Shown here piece by piece: positions 1-7,518 of a stretch of 41,342 nucleotides of DNA. Positions within the stretch are counted from its first letter, which is position 1; every line of letters starts with the position of its first letter. The notes beneath the pieces were generated by a model that saw nothing but the letters and a program-made list of their open reading frames with translations, was not told where the DNA came from and did no database searches. Source of the DNA: a candidate division KSB1 bacterium (GTDB lineage Bacteria > Zhuqueibacterota > Zhuqueibacteria > Thermofontimicrobiales > Thermofontimicrobiaceae); NCBI GenBank assembly GCA_034506395.1, contig JAPDPQ010000040.1, forward strand, positions 1 through 41,342, written 5' to 3'. A program made the position numbers and the translations under genes.

Positions 1-1512
1 TTTCAATATGGTACTACTACAAGCTACGGCAGTGAGATCACAGCTTCTCCCAGCTCGGTGAGCGGCACCAGTTCTGCTTCGGTGTCCGCCCAATTATCTG
101 GGCTATTGCCCAATACGACGTATCATTTTCGGGTGGTGGCGACCAATAGCGTGGGCACGACGTATGGGGAAGATCAAGCGTTTACTACACTATTTCTCTA
201 TCCTTCAACCATCAATTTGAGCCATAGCGTCAACTTTCCATCGTACGCCAGGGGATCGGATTACCATCCCACAGATTATCGCATCGTGGGATTGCCGGGA
301 GCAAGCAATGCAAAAATCAGCGACCTGATACCAGGTGTGCCCAATACGGACTGGCAGGCCTACTGGGATAATGGCGCGACCAGTGATTATTTTATTGCTT
401 TTGACGGTAGCGCTGTTTTCACCTTTTCGGTGGGCCGGGCGTTCTGGCTGATCCACAAAGGTCCCTGGAGCGTTAGTACCACCGTCCCCTCGGCGCCGTT
501 GAATGCATCGAACCAGGCCGAGATCCCGTTGCGCGCTGGCTGGAACCTGATCACCAATCCGTTCAACACGGCCATCCCCTGGGAAACAGTTCTTCAAGCC
601 AATGGGATTAGTCAGCCAATCTGGTCGTTCAACGGCTCATTTGCTACCTCCGCCAGCTTGGCTCCATATGAGGGTTACTATTTTGATAACAGCGCTGGCC
701 AATTGAGCAGCCTCAAAATCCCTTACAAAGGCACCATGTCAAAATCTTTTGCCAGTGAGACGGCAACAGGTGACGGCTGGCAGGTTCAGATCATCTTAAC
801 GGCTGGGGTTTATACCGACAGCGCTGCCTGGTTGGGCGTATCTGAGCACGCCAGCAAAGGGCTGGATGGCCTGGATTTCCGCAAGCCACGGACTATTGGC
901 CCAGTACCCACCGTTTATTTTCCACGTCCAGGTTGGGACAGGCAGTACAGCATCTTTGCCAGCGACATCCGTCCCTGGATTGAGGAGATGGAGAGCTGGG
1001 AATTTGAGGTCTCCGCTTTTCTGGGGCAAGCTTGCCAGATTGCCTTTGTGGGTGTGGAAGAAATTCCAGATCAGCTTGCTGTTTACCTAATTGATCAAAC
1101 CTCGGCAAGGCGGGTTAACCTGCGGGATATGGCTGTGTACTGGTTCACGCCGATTCGTGATATTACAAAATTCTGTGTCATCGTCGGCAAAGAAGCAGCC
1201 GTGGATGAGAAGTTAAGCGCCGTTCTACCCACCAGCTTTTCGTTGGGTAGCAACTACCCCAATCCGTTCAATGCCACGACAACCATTCCCATCTCGGTTC
1301 CGATCAAGACCGAGCTGAGCCTGAAAGTCTACAACACGCTGGGAGAAGCGGTAAAGACCCTTTATACGGGGACACTCGAGCCTGGACAATACCAGTTTCA
1401 CTTCGATGGCAGTGACGAAACCGGGAGAGCTCTGAGTTCTGGTGTGTATATGTACCAATTGACCGCCAGCGGCAATGTGAGATTGCTGGGGAAGATGATA
1501 TTGATGAAGTGA
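1..1512 (+). CDS. T9SS-sorted surface/secreted protein, 5'-truncated by window edge
   Basis: The reading frame is open from the first base, so the N-terminus lies outside the window; a GTG at 58 is internal, not a real start. The first ~60 visible residues resemble the end of a fibronectin type III domain (NTTYHFRVVATNSVG, then a G-rich turn and FTT). A middle region of roughly 300 residues, rich in Trp, Gly and aromatics, is not recognised. The last ~95 residues (from about 1225) are a T9SS type A sorting domain: the NYPNPFNATTTI box, a KVYNTLGEAVKTL strand, a GxYxFxFDG turn, then SSGVYMYQL and the basic end GKMILMK. In the FCB group this domain directs export through the outer membrane and is then removed. 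Substrate or ligand is unknown. A strong terminator follows 18 bases after the stop. Confidence 0.85.
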   Translation, partial: FQYGTTTSYGSEITASPSSVSGTSSASVSAQLSGLLPNTTYHFRVVATNSVGTTYGEDQAFTTLFLYPSTINLSHSVNFPSYARGSDYHPTDYRIVGLPGASNAKISDLIPGVPNTDWQAYWDNGATSDYFIAFDGSAVFTFSVGRAFWLIHKGPWSVSTTVPSAPLNASNQAEIPLRAGWNLITNPFNTAIPWETVLQANGISQPIWSFNGSFATSASLAPYEGYYFDNSAGQLSSLKIPYKGTMSKSFASETATGDGWQVQIILTAGVYTDSAAWLGVSEHASKGLDGLDFRKPRTIGPVPTVYFPRPGWDRQYSIFASDIRPWIEEMESWEFEVSAFLGQACQIAFVGVEEIPDQLAVYLIDQTSARRVNLRDMAVYWFTPIRDITKFCVIVGKEAAVDEKLSAVLPTSFSLGSNYPNPFNATTTIPISVPIKTELSLKVYNTLGEAVKTLYTGTLEPGQYQFHFDGSDETGRALSSGVYMYQLTASGNVRLLGKMILMK

Positions 1513-1530
1513 GAAGGGAAAATAATTGTA

Positions 1531-1571
1531 CTGATTCCATCGCTCCAAGCGATGGAATCAGTCTGTTTTTT
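1531..1571 (+). terminator. Rho-independent terminator after the T9SS cargo gene
   Basis: A perfect 14-bp stem (1531-1544 with 1548-1561) closes a 3-nt CCA loop and is followed by a T-rich run to 1571. It ends the first gene's transcript and argues against the thioredoxin gene starting inside it. Confidence 0.9.
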
Positions 1572-1595
1572 ACATATATAATTCTTAGGAATGTC

Positions 1596-2141
1596 ATGAT
1601 AGATTTCACAACCTCAATAAAACATCTGTTGCTTTTGATCTTTTTCCTCATCAATACTACCTTGATGGCGCAAGAAAAAAAGCTGCAGATAGGCGATCAG
1701 GCGCCTGCTTTCGTTCTAAAGTCCATCGAAGACGAGTACGTCTATCTTCGAGATTATTGCGGTGAGCTTCGGGCTCCAATCAAAGATAAGAGACAACATG
1801 TAGTGATCATCAGTTTCTTTGCCACTTGGTGTGAGCCCTGCCATAAAGAGATCGAGGAGCTGACCGAGGTGCTGGGTGAATTTGAGAATCAACCGATCAA
1901 AGTGCTGCTGATCGATTTAAAAGAGGAAAAGTCCACCGTCGAATCGTTTTTGAAAGGCAGAAACTACCCAGGGATTATTCTTTTGGATAAGTATGGCGTG
2001 GCAGCGAAAAGTTACGGTGTAACTACGATCCCGAGATCCTTTGTGGTCAATAGAGATGGCAAGCTGGTATGGCAGGCCGAGGGGTATCAGCAAGATTTTA
2101 GGCAACAGATAAGATCGGTTCTAAATAAGCTATTTCCATGA
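1596..2141 (+). CDS. TlpA/ResA-like thioredoxin-fold protein, exported
   Basis: Encodes 181 residues of the AhpC-TSA/TlpA class of thiol-disulfide oxidoreductases. I place the start at ATG 1596: AGGA lies 5 nt upstream, and it yields an N-terminal signal peptide (residues 1-25, ending LMAQ) instead of running through the terminator hairpin upstream. After the IGDQAPAF strand typical of the family comes the active site W78-C79-E80-P81-C82 in FFATWCEPC, and the cis-Pro region TTIPRSFVVNRDG near residue 148. TlpA/ResA proteins reduce or oxidise periplasmic cysteines, often for cytochrome c maturation, but no cytochrome gene is near, so the client is unknown. It is flanked by terminators on both sides and is therefore probably a single-gene unit. 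Confidence 0.85.
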   Translation: MIDFTTSIKHLLLLIFFLINTTLMAQEKKLQIGDQAPAFVLKSIEDEYVYLRDYCGELRAPIKDKRQHVVIISFFATWCEPCHKEIEELTEVLGEFENQPIKVLLIDLKEEKSTVESFLKGRNYPGIILLDKYGVAAKSYGVTTIPRSFVVNRDGKLVWQAEGYQQDFRQQIRSVLNKLFP

Positions 2142-2226
2142 AAAATTGAAAAACTGTTCGCTGTTACTGGCTTCCTTTGAAGATTGACATAAGGCCATGG
2201 CTTTCGTATCTAGCTTTCAAGATTTT

Positions 2227-2268
2227 AAAAATTGACCGTCATTTTGAAAATGACGGTCAATTTTTATA
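2227..2268 (+). terminator. Strong, probably bidirectional terminator
   Basis: A near-perfect inverted repeat (2227-2245 with 2247-2265) centred on a TGACCGTCATTTT core has A-rich left and T-rich right flanks, so it could stop transcription from either side. It lies 85 bases after the thioredoxin gene. The core resembles the hairpin at 37339-37365. Confidence 0.8.
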
Positions 2269-2637
2269 CTCCATCCAATTTCAAAATCCCCCCTCACTAC
2301 AAAATCCACTTTCAACTCCGTAATTTTATCACAAATGAAATTTCATCCAGAAGTTTTATGAATAAATTCTAAAGGAGCAAAGGCCAGATTTTCAGCCAGA
2401 TAAAGATCTTCCCATTTGGCACATGAATGTGGCACAGCATTTGAATCTACCGGGAATATGATCAGTGCTTGAAAGAAAACCCCTGCTTTGTCATTCCGAA
2501 CGTAGTGAGGAATCTGGTCAACTTGATGATATTTCGGTTAAAGATTTCTCTCTTCGGTCGAAATGACAAGGCGGTGAATTTTCGTTCAGGCATGAATTAG
2601 TATCAACATTTCCGCACTGCATCAGGAGACGACAGCC
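2269..2637. other. Non-coding stretch before the LysM gene
   Basis: I see no gene here. The first ~220 bases show no clear motif. The 3' part is occupied by a copy of the interspersed inverted repeat (2489-2600). An AGGAG ribosome-binding site for the LysM gene lies near 2623. Confidence 0.6.
2489..2600. repeat. Interspersed inverted repeat, copy A
   Basis: The left arm 2489-2515 (TGTCATTCCGAACG, then AGTGAGGAATCT) and right arm 2542-2568 (AGATTTCTC, then TCGAAATGACA) are imperfect inverted copies with roughly 80% match, able to fold into an ~80-nt hairpin. A tail 2573-2600 containing TTTTCGTTCAGGCATGAATT follows. Related copies lie at 29819-30226 and 31986-32106. No coding potential is visible. 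Confidence 0.75.
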
Positions 2638-3090
2638 ATGATAAAATTTATGATCAAATCCGTTATTGTTTTATTGGCGATGCAATCAGCTATGAATTAT
2701 CTTCGCAATGAGCAAATCATTGAGGGTTCCATTCGCATCAATTATTCAGTAATTCAGCAGAAACTAATCAGTGCTGTTCCCGTGAGAAAAATTGCATCTG
2801 GTATGGTCCAAGCTGTGGCGCAGACCAGGTTGCAGAGGGTAAGTCCAGAACCTTATGCAGCGGAATATCCTGTGGCAGAGGTTCGAGAGATCAAAGACGT
2901 CCCCGCCTTTAAAATTGTTCACCATGTGGTTGCTGAAGGCGAATCGCTGGCAGTGCTTGCTCAAATCTATGGCGTCCATTGGCGCGTAATTCAGAAAATC
3001 AACCGAATTGGAGATGATGAGCCGCTGTTCGTGGGACAGGTATTAAGAATTCCCACGAGAACTCAGGGATTGGAGCGGAGAATAATTTAG
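2638..3090 (+). CDS. Small LysM-domain protein, membrane-anchored or exported
   Basis: Encodes 150 residues. Residues 1-20 form a short hydrophobic segment after MIKFMIK, which could be a signal peptide or anchor. A linker of about 70 residues without recognisable fold follows. Residues ~95-139 are one LysM domain: HHVVAEGESLAVLAQIYGV, a helix with IQKINRI, then PLFVGQVLRIP. LysM binds N-acetylglucosamine in peptidoglycan, so the protein probably sits at the cell wall. An AGGAG site 10 nt upstream supports ATG 2638. It lies just upstream of parA but is separated by 306 bases and a likely promoter, so it need not be co-transcribed with it. Confidence 0.75.
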   Translation: MIKFMIKSVIVLLAMQSAMNYLRNEQIIEGSIRINYSVIQQKLISAVPVRKIASGMVQAVAQTRLQRVSPEPYAAEYPVAEVREIKDVPAFKIVHHVVAEGESLAVLAQIYGVHWRVIQKINRIGDDEPLFVGQVLRIPTRTQGLERRII

Positions 3091-3396
3091 TTATCGATGG
3101 ATCGAAATTCGTCATATTGTCAAAGCGGGTTCGTTTGCAGCAACAGCGGGGAAATCATATCTGATCCAGCAAAAATATAATAACTGGGCGAGTGTGGTTT
3201 GCGAGTCTAAACCTCTGATGATGAACAACGCTTTCTGCTAAAAAAAGCCAGAGGGTCTACTAGGGCTATCCTCAGTGCCATTAATCCGCGCGCGAGAAAG
3301 CGCTTTAAAAAAGTCAACCTGCCTAAATTTTTATCTTGCATTTCACCCCATTGTATTGTATATTTAGCACATGTTTTATACAATTAGGAGGATATA
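3091..3396. other. Non-coding stretch upstream of parA
   Basis: No open frame with a ribosome-binding site is visible. The only feature I can support is the promoter-like pair at 3336-3364. No TGTTTCACGTGAAACA-type parS box was seen here. Confidence 0.5.
3336..3364 (+). promoter_or_regulatory. Probable sigma-70-type promoter of parAB
   Basis: TTGCAT at 3336-3341 and TATATT at 3359-3364 are spaced by exactly 17 bases, 32 bases upstream of the parA start. The parA gene has a strong TAGGAGGA ribosome-binding site. Confidence 0.6.
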
Positions 3397-4161
3397 ATGG
3401 GCAAGATCATTGCGATTGCCAATCAGAAAGGTGGGGTTGGCAAGACGACGACGGCGGTAAATTTAGCCGCTTGCCTTGCTGTTGCTGAATATCCTGTACT
3501 ATTGGTCGACATAGATCCTCAGGCGAATTCCACCAGCGGTTTGGGATTTGATGCGAAGCAAATAAAGAAGAGCATCTATCACGTGCTGATCAAAGGAGAG
3601 GATATCGAGAATGTTATCCTCAAGACGGAATTGAAGTATCTTGATTTGCTGCCGTCGAATGTGGATTTGGTTGGCGCAGAGATCGAATTGGTTTCCGCCA
3701 TATCCCGTGAGAGAATTTTGGAAGGGGTTCTGCCCAAGGTAAGGGATCGCTATAAATATATTTTTATCGATTGTCCTCCTTCGCTGGGACTGTTGACTTT
3801 GAACGCCATGACCACTTCGGATTCGGTGCTCATACCGATCCAATGCGAGTACTATGCGCTGGAGGGGCTGAGCCAATTGCTTAATACAATTCGATTGGTT
3901 CAGAAACATCTCAATAGCCGGCTCGAAATCGAAGGGGTGGTTCTCACCATGTACGATGGCCGTCTCAATCTTTCCCGACAAGTAGCAGAAGATGTGCGTC
4001 GCTTTTTCGATAAAAAAGTTTATAAGACTGTGATCAATCGCAATGTTCGGATTAGTGAGGCACCGAGCTTTGGAAAACCGATTATTCTGTATGATGCGGT
4101 ATCGATGGGAGCTGAGAACTATATGAGCTTAGCGGAGGAATTCATCAGGAATGGCAAGTAA
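3397..4161 (+). CDS. parA: ParA/Soj chromosome-partitioning ATPase
   Basis: Encodes 254 residues, the normal length of short chromosomal ParA/Soj proteins. The deviant Walker A box is K11-GGVGKTT, followed by [13 protein letters not shown] (Walker A') near 37-49 and [15 protein letters not shown] (Walker B region) near 124-138. ParA dimerises on DNA with ATP, and ParB stimulates hydrolysis, which moves ParB-bound origins apart. The lack of an N-terminal DNA-binding extension places it with chromosomal rather than P1-type plasmid ParA. An AGGAGG site is 5-6 nt upstream of the ATG. It overlaps parB by 11 bases, so translation is likely coupled. The usual neighbours mnmG and rsmG are absent. Confidence 0.95.
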   Translation: MGKIIAIANQKGGVGKTTTAVNLAACLAVAEYPVLLVDIDPQANSTSGLGFDAKQIKKSIYHVLIKGEDIENVILKTELKYLDLLPSNVDLVGAEIELVSAISRERILEGVLPKVRDRYKYIFIDCPPSLGLLTLNAMTTSDSVLIPIQCEYYALEGLSQLLNTIRLVQKHLNSRLEIEGVVLTMYDGRLNLSRQVAEDVRRFFDKKVYKTVINRNVRISEAPSFGKPIILYDAVSMGAENYMSLAEEFIRNGK

Positions 4162-5008
4162 GCGCTTGGGAAGAGGACTTCGCGCATTGATCCCAGATAT
4201 CCCTGAGGAGGAGAGCGAAGAGCGCATCAGCTCCATTCGAGAGATCGAGGTCCACAAGATCAAGCCCAATCCGTTTCAGCCGCGGGAGAATTTTGATGAG
4301 GCGGCGCTGGAGGAACTTAAAAATTCCATCGCGGAGAAAGGCATTATCCAGCCGATCACCGTTCGGAGGGTCGATGATGGCTACGAGCTGATCGCTGGTG
4401 AGCGAAGGCTGCGGGCTGTGACTGCCCTGAACATTGAGAGCATTCCTGCCTATGTGCTCGAAGTTCGAAGCGATGAGGAGATGCTGGAGCTGTCGCTGAT
4501 CGAAAACATTCAGCGAGAGGACCTTAATCCCATTGATATTGCCCGCGCTTATAACAAGCTGCTGGTCGATTGCAATTTGACTCAGGAAGCGGTTGCGAAA
4601 AGGGTTGGTAAAGAACGGTCGACAGTAGCAAATTTCCTTCGTTTATTAAAGCTGCCCCCGATGATCCAGGAAAGCTTGAGAACCGGCCAGCTCGATATGG
4701 GGCATGCCCGGGCATTGATCACAATCGAAGATGAGCAGCTTCAGAAAAGCATCTGGGAAAAAATTATCAAAGATCATCTTTCGGTCCGCGATGTGGAACG
4801 ATTGGTGAGACAAGCGGCCAAAAAAAGGACGACTCCAGAAGGTGATCAGCCAACAAAATCGCTCTTCGTCCTGGAGATGGAGGAGCGGCTCAGGAACAAA
4901 TTTGGGACTCAGGTGAAAATCAATTTGAAGAAAAAGGGAGGTAATATTGAAATCGAGTTTTATTCTGATGAAGAATTGGAACGCTTATTAGAAATTTTGC
5001 AGCAGTGA
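4151..5008 (+). CDS. parB: ParB/Spo0J centromere-binding protein
   Basis: Encodes 285 residues, typical for chromosomal ParB. The N-terminal signature [13 protein letters not shown] is followed by the ParB/Srx fold with the CTP-binding boxes GERRLRA (83-89) and ENIQREDL (118-125). A helix-turn-helix (about 144-166, [20 protein letters not shown]) reads parS. The C-terminal ~50 residues are the dimerisation domain. ParB clamps onto DNA near the origin, spreads by sliding with CTP, and stimulates ParA. It begins inside the end of parA. I searched for a parS palindrome and found none in this window. Confidence 0.95.
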   Translation: MASKRLGRGLRALIPDIPEEESEERISSIREIEVHKIKPNPFQPRENFDEAALEELKNSIAEKGIIQPITVRRVDDGYELIAGERRLRAVTALNIESIPAYVLEVRSDEEMLELSLIENIQREDLNPIDIARAYNKLLVDCNLTQEAVAKRVGKERSTVANFLRLLKLPPMIQESLRTGQLDMGHARALITIEDEQLQKSIWEKIIKDHLSVRDVERLVRQAAKKRTTPEGDQPTKSLFVLEMEERLRNKFGTQVKINLKKKGGNIEIEFYSDEELERLLEILQQ

Positions 5009-5257
5009 TAACGTCAAGTTTTTGGTTGCCAGGCTTCGCTGAGCAGTAAAACTCACGAGAACGCGAGATTGAAGATTGAGCCTCCAGGTCGCATGCAAAA
5101 AATTATCATTGGATAAAAAGTGAATCGCTTCAGTCAGCGTTGAAGCGGCAAATTATTTGCATAGCATGATTGCTAAAATCGTTATGGCCAGGCGCTAAGG
5201 ATTTTTTCAATGAACAGCCTATTTTTTCAATCGAAAGGCATTGTTAGATTAATTCTG

Positions 5258-5273
5258 CCCCGAGAGGCGGGGG
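5258..5273 (+). promoter_or_regulatory. GC hairpin over the ribosome-binding site of the M23 gene
   Basis: CCCC (5258-5261) can pair with GGGG (5269-5273 region) around a 7-nt loop. The G-rich right arm is also the best Shine-Dalgarno sequence, 7 nt before ATG 5281. The short hairpin could lower translation; this is inference from pairing only. Confidence 0.3.
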
Positions 5274-5280
5274 ATCGACC

Positions 5281-6171
5281 ATGAATAAGCGCAAACGCGA
5301 AAAACAATTATCGATATTGATCATCCCTGATGATGACTCCGATCCATTGACATTCCGGCTGAGTTCCAACACAGTTCGAATTCTTTTGGGCGTGGCTATT
5401 GTCCTGGTGATCCATATTTTTGCTGGGGCTGCGTTTTATTATAAATTTGCGGTAACCAATCGGTACAGCAAGCGGCTGGAGCGCGAGAACATTAATTTAA
5501 AAGAGGACAATCGCCGGATCAACCAAATGTTTGACACGGTTGAAGAATTAATTGATTACAATACGCGGTTACGCAACGCTTTGGGGGTGGATCAGGGGTT
5601 CGAGATCAGCGATCGAAAGAAATCGCAACTCATGAATACATTCCGCCGGAGTATCAATATGGTCCCAGCGACTGAAATGAGCAGCGAAGATGTCCTTTCG
5701 GCTGGGCAGAACCTACCGAGCAAGCCACGGTTGAATTTCATCACGCGAACGAAGAAGAATTACGATCAATTTGCGACCAATATACCTAATTTTCTTCCAG
5801 TGGAAGGGATGGTGACCACGGATTTTCGTCGGGGCGATGTCAAATTGCCCAATCATCTGGGGATCGACATTGCAGCCAGCCGAGGGACTGCGGTGCGGGC
5901 AGCGGCAGATGGGATTATTATTTTCGCGAATTGGACCGAAGCGCTGGGAAATCTGATCATAATTTATCATCTCAATGGCTATTTTACTTATTATGGGCAT
6001 AATCAAATCCTCTTGAAAAAAGAAAATACCTTTGTGAAAAAAGGCGAGGTTATCGCTTTGGTTGGTAGCTCGGGTCGGAGCACCGCGCCCCACCTCCATT
6101 TTGAAATATGGAAGGACGGGATCCCGGTGGATCCAAAGGAATATCTCCTCACGACTCAGAGCAAAAAGTGA
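5281..6171 (+). CDS. Membrane-anchored M23 (LytM-type) peptidoglycan endopeptidase
   Basis: Encodes 296 residues. A cytoplasmic basic N-terminus leads into one transmembrane helix (about 33-54), then a short coiled coil (60-100) and a linker. The C-terminal peptidase M23 domain spans about 170-290 with the zinc motif H192-x3-D196 (NHLGIDIA), H240 in YYGHN, and the H271-L-H273 motif (APHLHFEIW). All metal and catalytic residues are present, so it is probably an active endopeptidase cutting peptide cross-links, unlike degenerate LytM regulators. The bactofilin gene follows 160 bases downstream; bactofilin-M23 pairs are known to shape cells in Helicobacter and several alphaproteobacteria, so a cell-shape role is likely. 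Confidence 0.9.
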   Translation: MNKRKREKQLSILIIPDDDSDPLTFRLSSNTVRILLGVAIVLVIHIFAGAAFYYKFAVTNRYSKRLERENINLKEDNRRINQMFDTVEELIDYNTRLRNALGVDQGFEISDRKKSQLMNTFRRSINMVPATEMSSEDVLSAGQNLPSKPRLNFITRTKKNYDQFATNIPNFLPVEGMVTTDFRRGDVKLPNHLGIDIAASRGTAVRAAADGIIIFANWTEALGNLIIIYHLNGYFTYYGHNQILLKKENTFVKKGEVIALVGSSGRSTAPHLHFEIWKDGIPVDPKEYLLTTQSKK

Positions 6172-6224
6172 ATTGATTCGAAAGATCTAAATTTTTTACC
6201 TGGATAGTCATGACCATAAAAGGA

Positions 6225-6277
6225 GCAAAGCGAATTTCGTTAGTACTGTTTAGTGTTCAGCTTTGCGTCTTTTTTAG
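6225..6277 (+). terminator. Possible weak terminator between M23 and bactofilin genes
   Basis: GCAAAGC (6225-6231) pairs with GCTTTGC (6260-6266) and is followed within three bases by a run of T (6269-6275). The loop is long (28 nt), so it may be partial or regulatory. Confidence 0.4.
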
Positions 6278-6331
6278 GTCGAAAGTTTTATGATAAATAT
6301 GGTGAATCAAACAGGATAAGGAGAGACAACG

Positions 6332-6766
6332 TTGAGCAAGAAAGAAGAAGATGGAATTTCGCGATCTGGCGATCTGAATACGATTGTGGGAAAAGGGTCT
6401 TCTTTGGAAGGGACCCTCAAAGTTGAAAATAGCGTCCGCGTTGACGGAAGGATCAAGGGCAATCTCACCACAACGGAGCTGTTGGTAATTGGCAAAGATG
6501 GGGAGATTGAAGGAGATATTATTGCGAAAAACGCCATCATCGGAGGTCGAGTGCGCGGCAAGGTGAGCGCGACTGGCAAGGTGGTCCTGGAGTCAAAAGC
6601 GGTATTTCTGGGCGAGTTGAAAACATCCCGATTGGTCATCGATGACGGAGCGATTTTCGACGGCCGGTGCTCGATGCAACGGGATGGTAAGCTGCCCTTC
6701 GAGCCCAAGATCGGCGAATCCCCGGTCGCCCCTGATCTTAAAAAAGGACCGCAGCGACCAGAATAA
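6332..6766 (+). CDS. Bactofilin (polymer-forming cytoskeletal protein)
   Basis: Encodes 144 residues starting at a TTG codon, supported by AAGGAGA 7 nt upstream. The central ~100 residues show the bactofilin right-handed beta-helix rhythm of short strands and Gly/Asp turns (GTLKVENSVRVDGRIKGNL, then GKDGEIEGDI and GGRVRGKVSATGKVVLE). Short charged tails flank the core, the C-terminus being proline-rich. Bactofilins self-assemble without nucleotides into filaments on the inner membrane and recruit peptidoglycan enzymes. The M23 peptidase just upstream is the obvious partner, and ParAB lies before that; bactofilins also cooperate with ParAB in Myxococcus. A weak hairpin between the two genes may allow differential expression. 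Confidence 0.92.
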   Translation: MSKKEEDGISRSGDLNTIVGKGSSLEGTLKVENSVRVDGRIKGNLTTTELLVIGKDGEIEGDIIAKNAIIGGRVRGKVSATGKVVLESKAVFLGELKTSRLVIDDGAIFDGRCSMQRDGKLPFEPKIGESPVAPDLKKGPQRPE

Positions 6767-7023
6767 TTATGGCTTCTGGGATCGCTCCAACCGCAACAAA
6801 ATGAAGGCTTAGCAGAAAGTTCAAAAAGCAGATCACTTTCGCTGGCCATTGTTTAGATCGCAGATCTCCACTGAGAATTGAGCGAGGCGAAAACAGCCAA
6901 TAGCACAATTTCGCTAAAAGTGGGAATAATTGAGCTGTTCTCCAGAAGCCCAAGCGGAGTTTATTAAAGATTATTTAAGATTTTGATTGTTCTTTAAAAT
7001 CAGCAGAGTTTATTTTTTAAGTG

Positions 7024-7120
7024 AAAACCCTTTCGGTAGCTTCAGACACCGCAAATTAGATTCGCGGTAATATGGGATTGATCATCCCATGACAAAAAAG
7101 CAGGAAGGGTTTTTTATTTT
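7024..7120 (+). ncRNA. Candidate structured RNA ending in a terminator-like stem
   Basis: Three stems nest as a three-way junction. The outer stem pairs AAAACCCTT (7024-7032) with AAGGGTTTT (7105-7113) and runs into T-rich sequence. Inside are one hairpin ACCGC/GCGGT (7048-7052 with 7064-7068, extended by AAT/ATT) and another ATGGGAT/ATCCCAT (7072-7078 with 7084-7090). An alternative pairing GCAGGA/TCCTGC (7100-7105 with 7125-7130) would compete with the outer stem. It matches no riboswitch or sRNA family I can recall. It could be a small RNA or a terminated leader; the downstream gene has its own promoter, which favours a free-standing RNA. Confidence 0.35.
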
Positions 7121-7424
7121 TAGCTCCTGCCTTTAGCCCCATTAAATAATTTTTTAATAAAACTTGTTTTTATTTTTCCGCAATGGTTGAAATAACCGGT
7201 ATTATTTAAAGAATCTTACTTGGCTTCATCCTTTAGCAGATTGTATTTGCATGAGCATTGTTCGATATTATCAAAGCGCCAGAAGCTTGGATTATTTTGA
7301 CGCTATCAATCCAACATCACAATTGAAAAATTGTCTCAGCTATAACATGAGTTTTAAAATTTCTGATAATAATCTTACAGAGTAGCTATGTCTGAGCAAT
7401 GACAAAAATTTAAAAACTCTTTTA

Positions 7425-7453
7425 TTGACTAAGACGAAAAAATATGATATAAT
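7425..7453 (+). promoter_or_regulatory. Near-consensus sigma-70 promoter of the TPR/motor locus
   Basis: TTGACT (7425-7430) and TATAAT (7448-7453) are separated by 17 bases. Transcription would begin near 7460, at the first arm of the hairpin described at 7459-7481. Confidence 0.8.
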
Positions 7454-7458
7454 TGGCG

Positions 7459-7481
7459 GTTGGCTGCTAAAAATAGCCAAC
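7459..7481 (+). promoter_or_regulatory. 5'-leader hairpin at the predicted transcription start
   Basis: GTTGGCT (7459-7465) pairs with AGCCAAC (7475-7481) around a 9-nt A-rich loop. It ends one base before ATG 7483, leaving that codon without a Shine-Dalgarno site. It may stabilise the mRNA 5' end or block the upstream ATG. Confidence 0.45.
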
Positions 7482-7518
7482 GATGGATGAAGAACACATT
7501 TGTAAGAAGAAAGTCCCT

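Larger units (their letters stand above)
6767..7482. other. 716-base non-coding stretch, longest in the window
   Basis: No convincing gene is present: the minus-strand open frame at 6738-6953 lacks a ribosome-binding site, overlaps the bactofilin end and resembles no family I know. The stretch holds a possible structured RNA (7024-7117), a consensus promoter (7425-7453) and a leader hairpin (7459-7481). Confidence 0.6.

Noticed and set aside
1509..1595. Upstream extension of the thioredoxin gene from 1509
   Set aside because: It would place the start before a perfect terminator hairpin and ahead of a clear signal peptide that begins at 1596.
3578..3590. CACGTG core within parA considered as a parS site
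   Set aside because: The flanks do not match TGTTTCACGTGAAACA or make a 14-16 bp palindrome; the same holds for CACGTG cores at about 36138 and 38630.
6307..6849. 180-codon minus-strand open frame over the bactofilin gene
   Set aside because: It is fully antisense to a well-supported bactofilin, Ser/Pro-rich in a way typical of shadow frames, and lacks a site for translation.
6738..6953. 71-codon hydrophobic minus-strand open frame in the large intergenic region
   Set aside because: It overlaps the bactofilin end, has no Shine-Dalgarno sequence and resembles no membrane protein family known to me.
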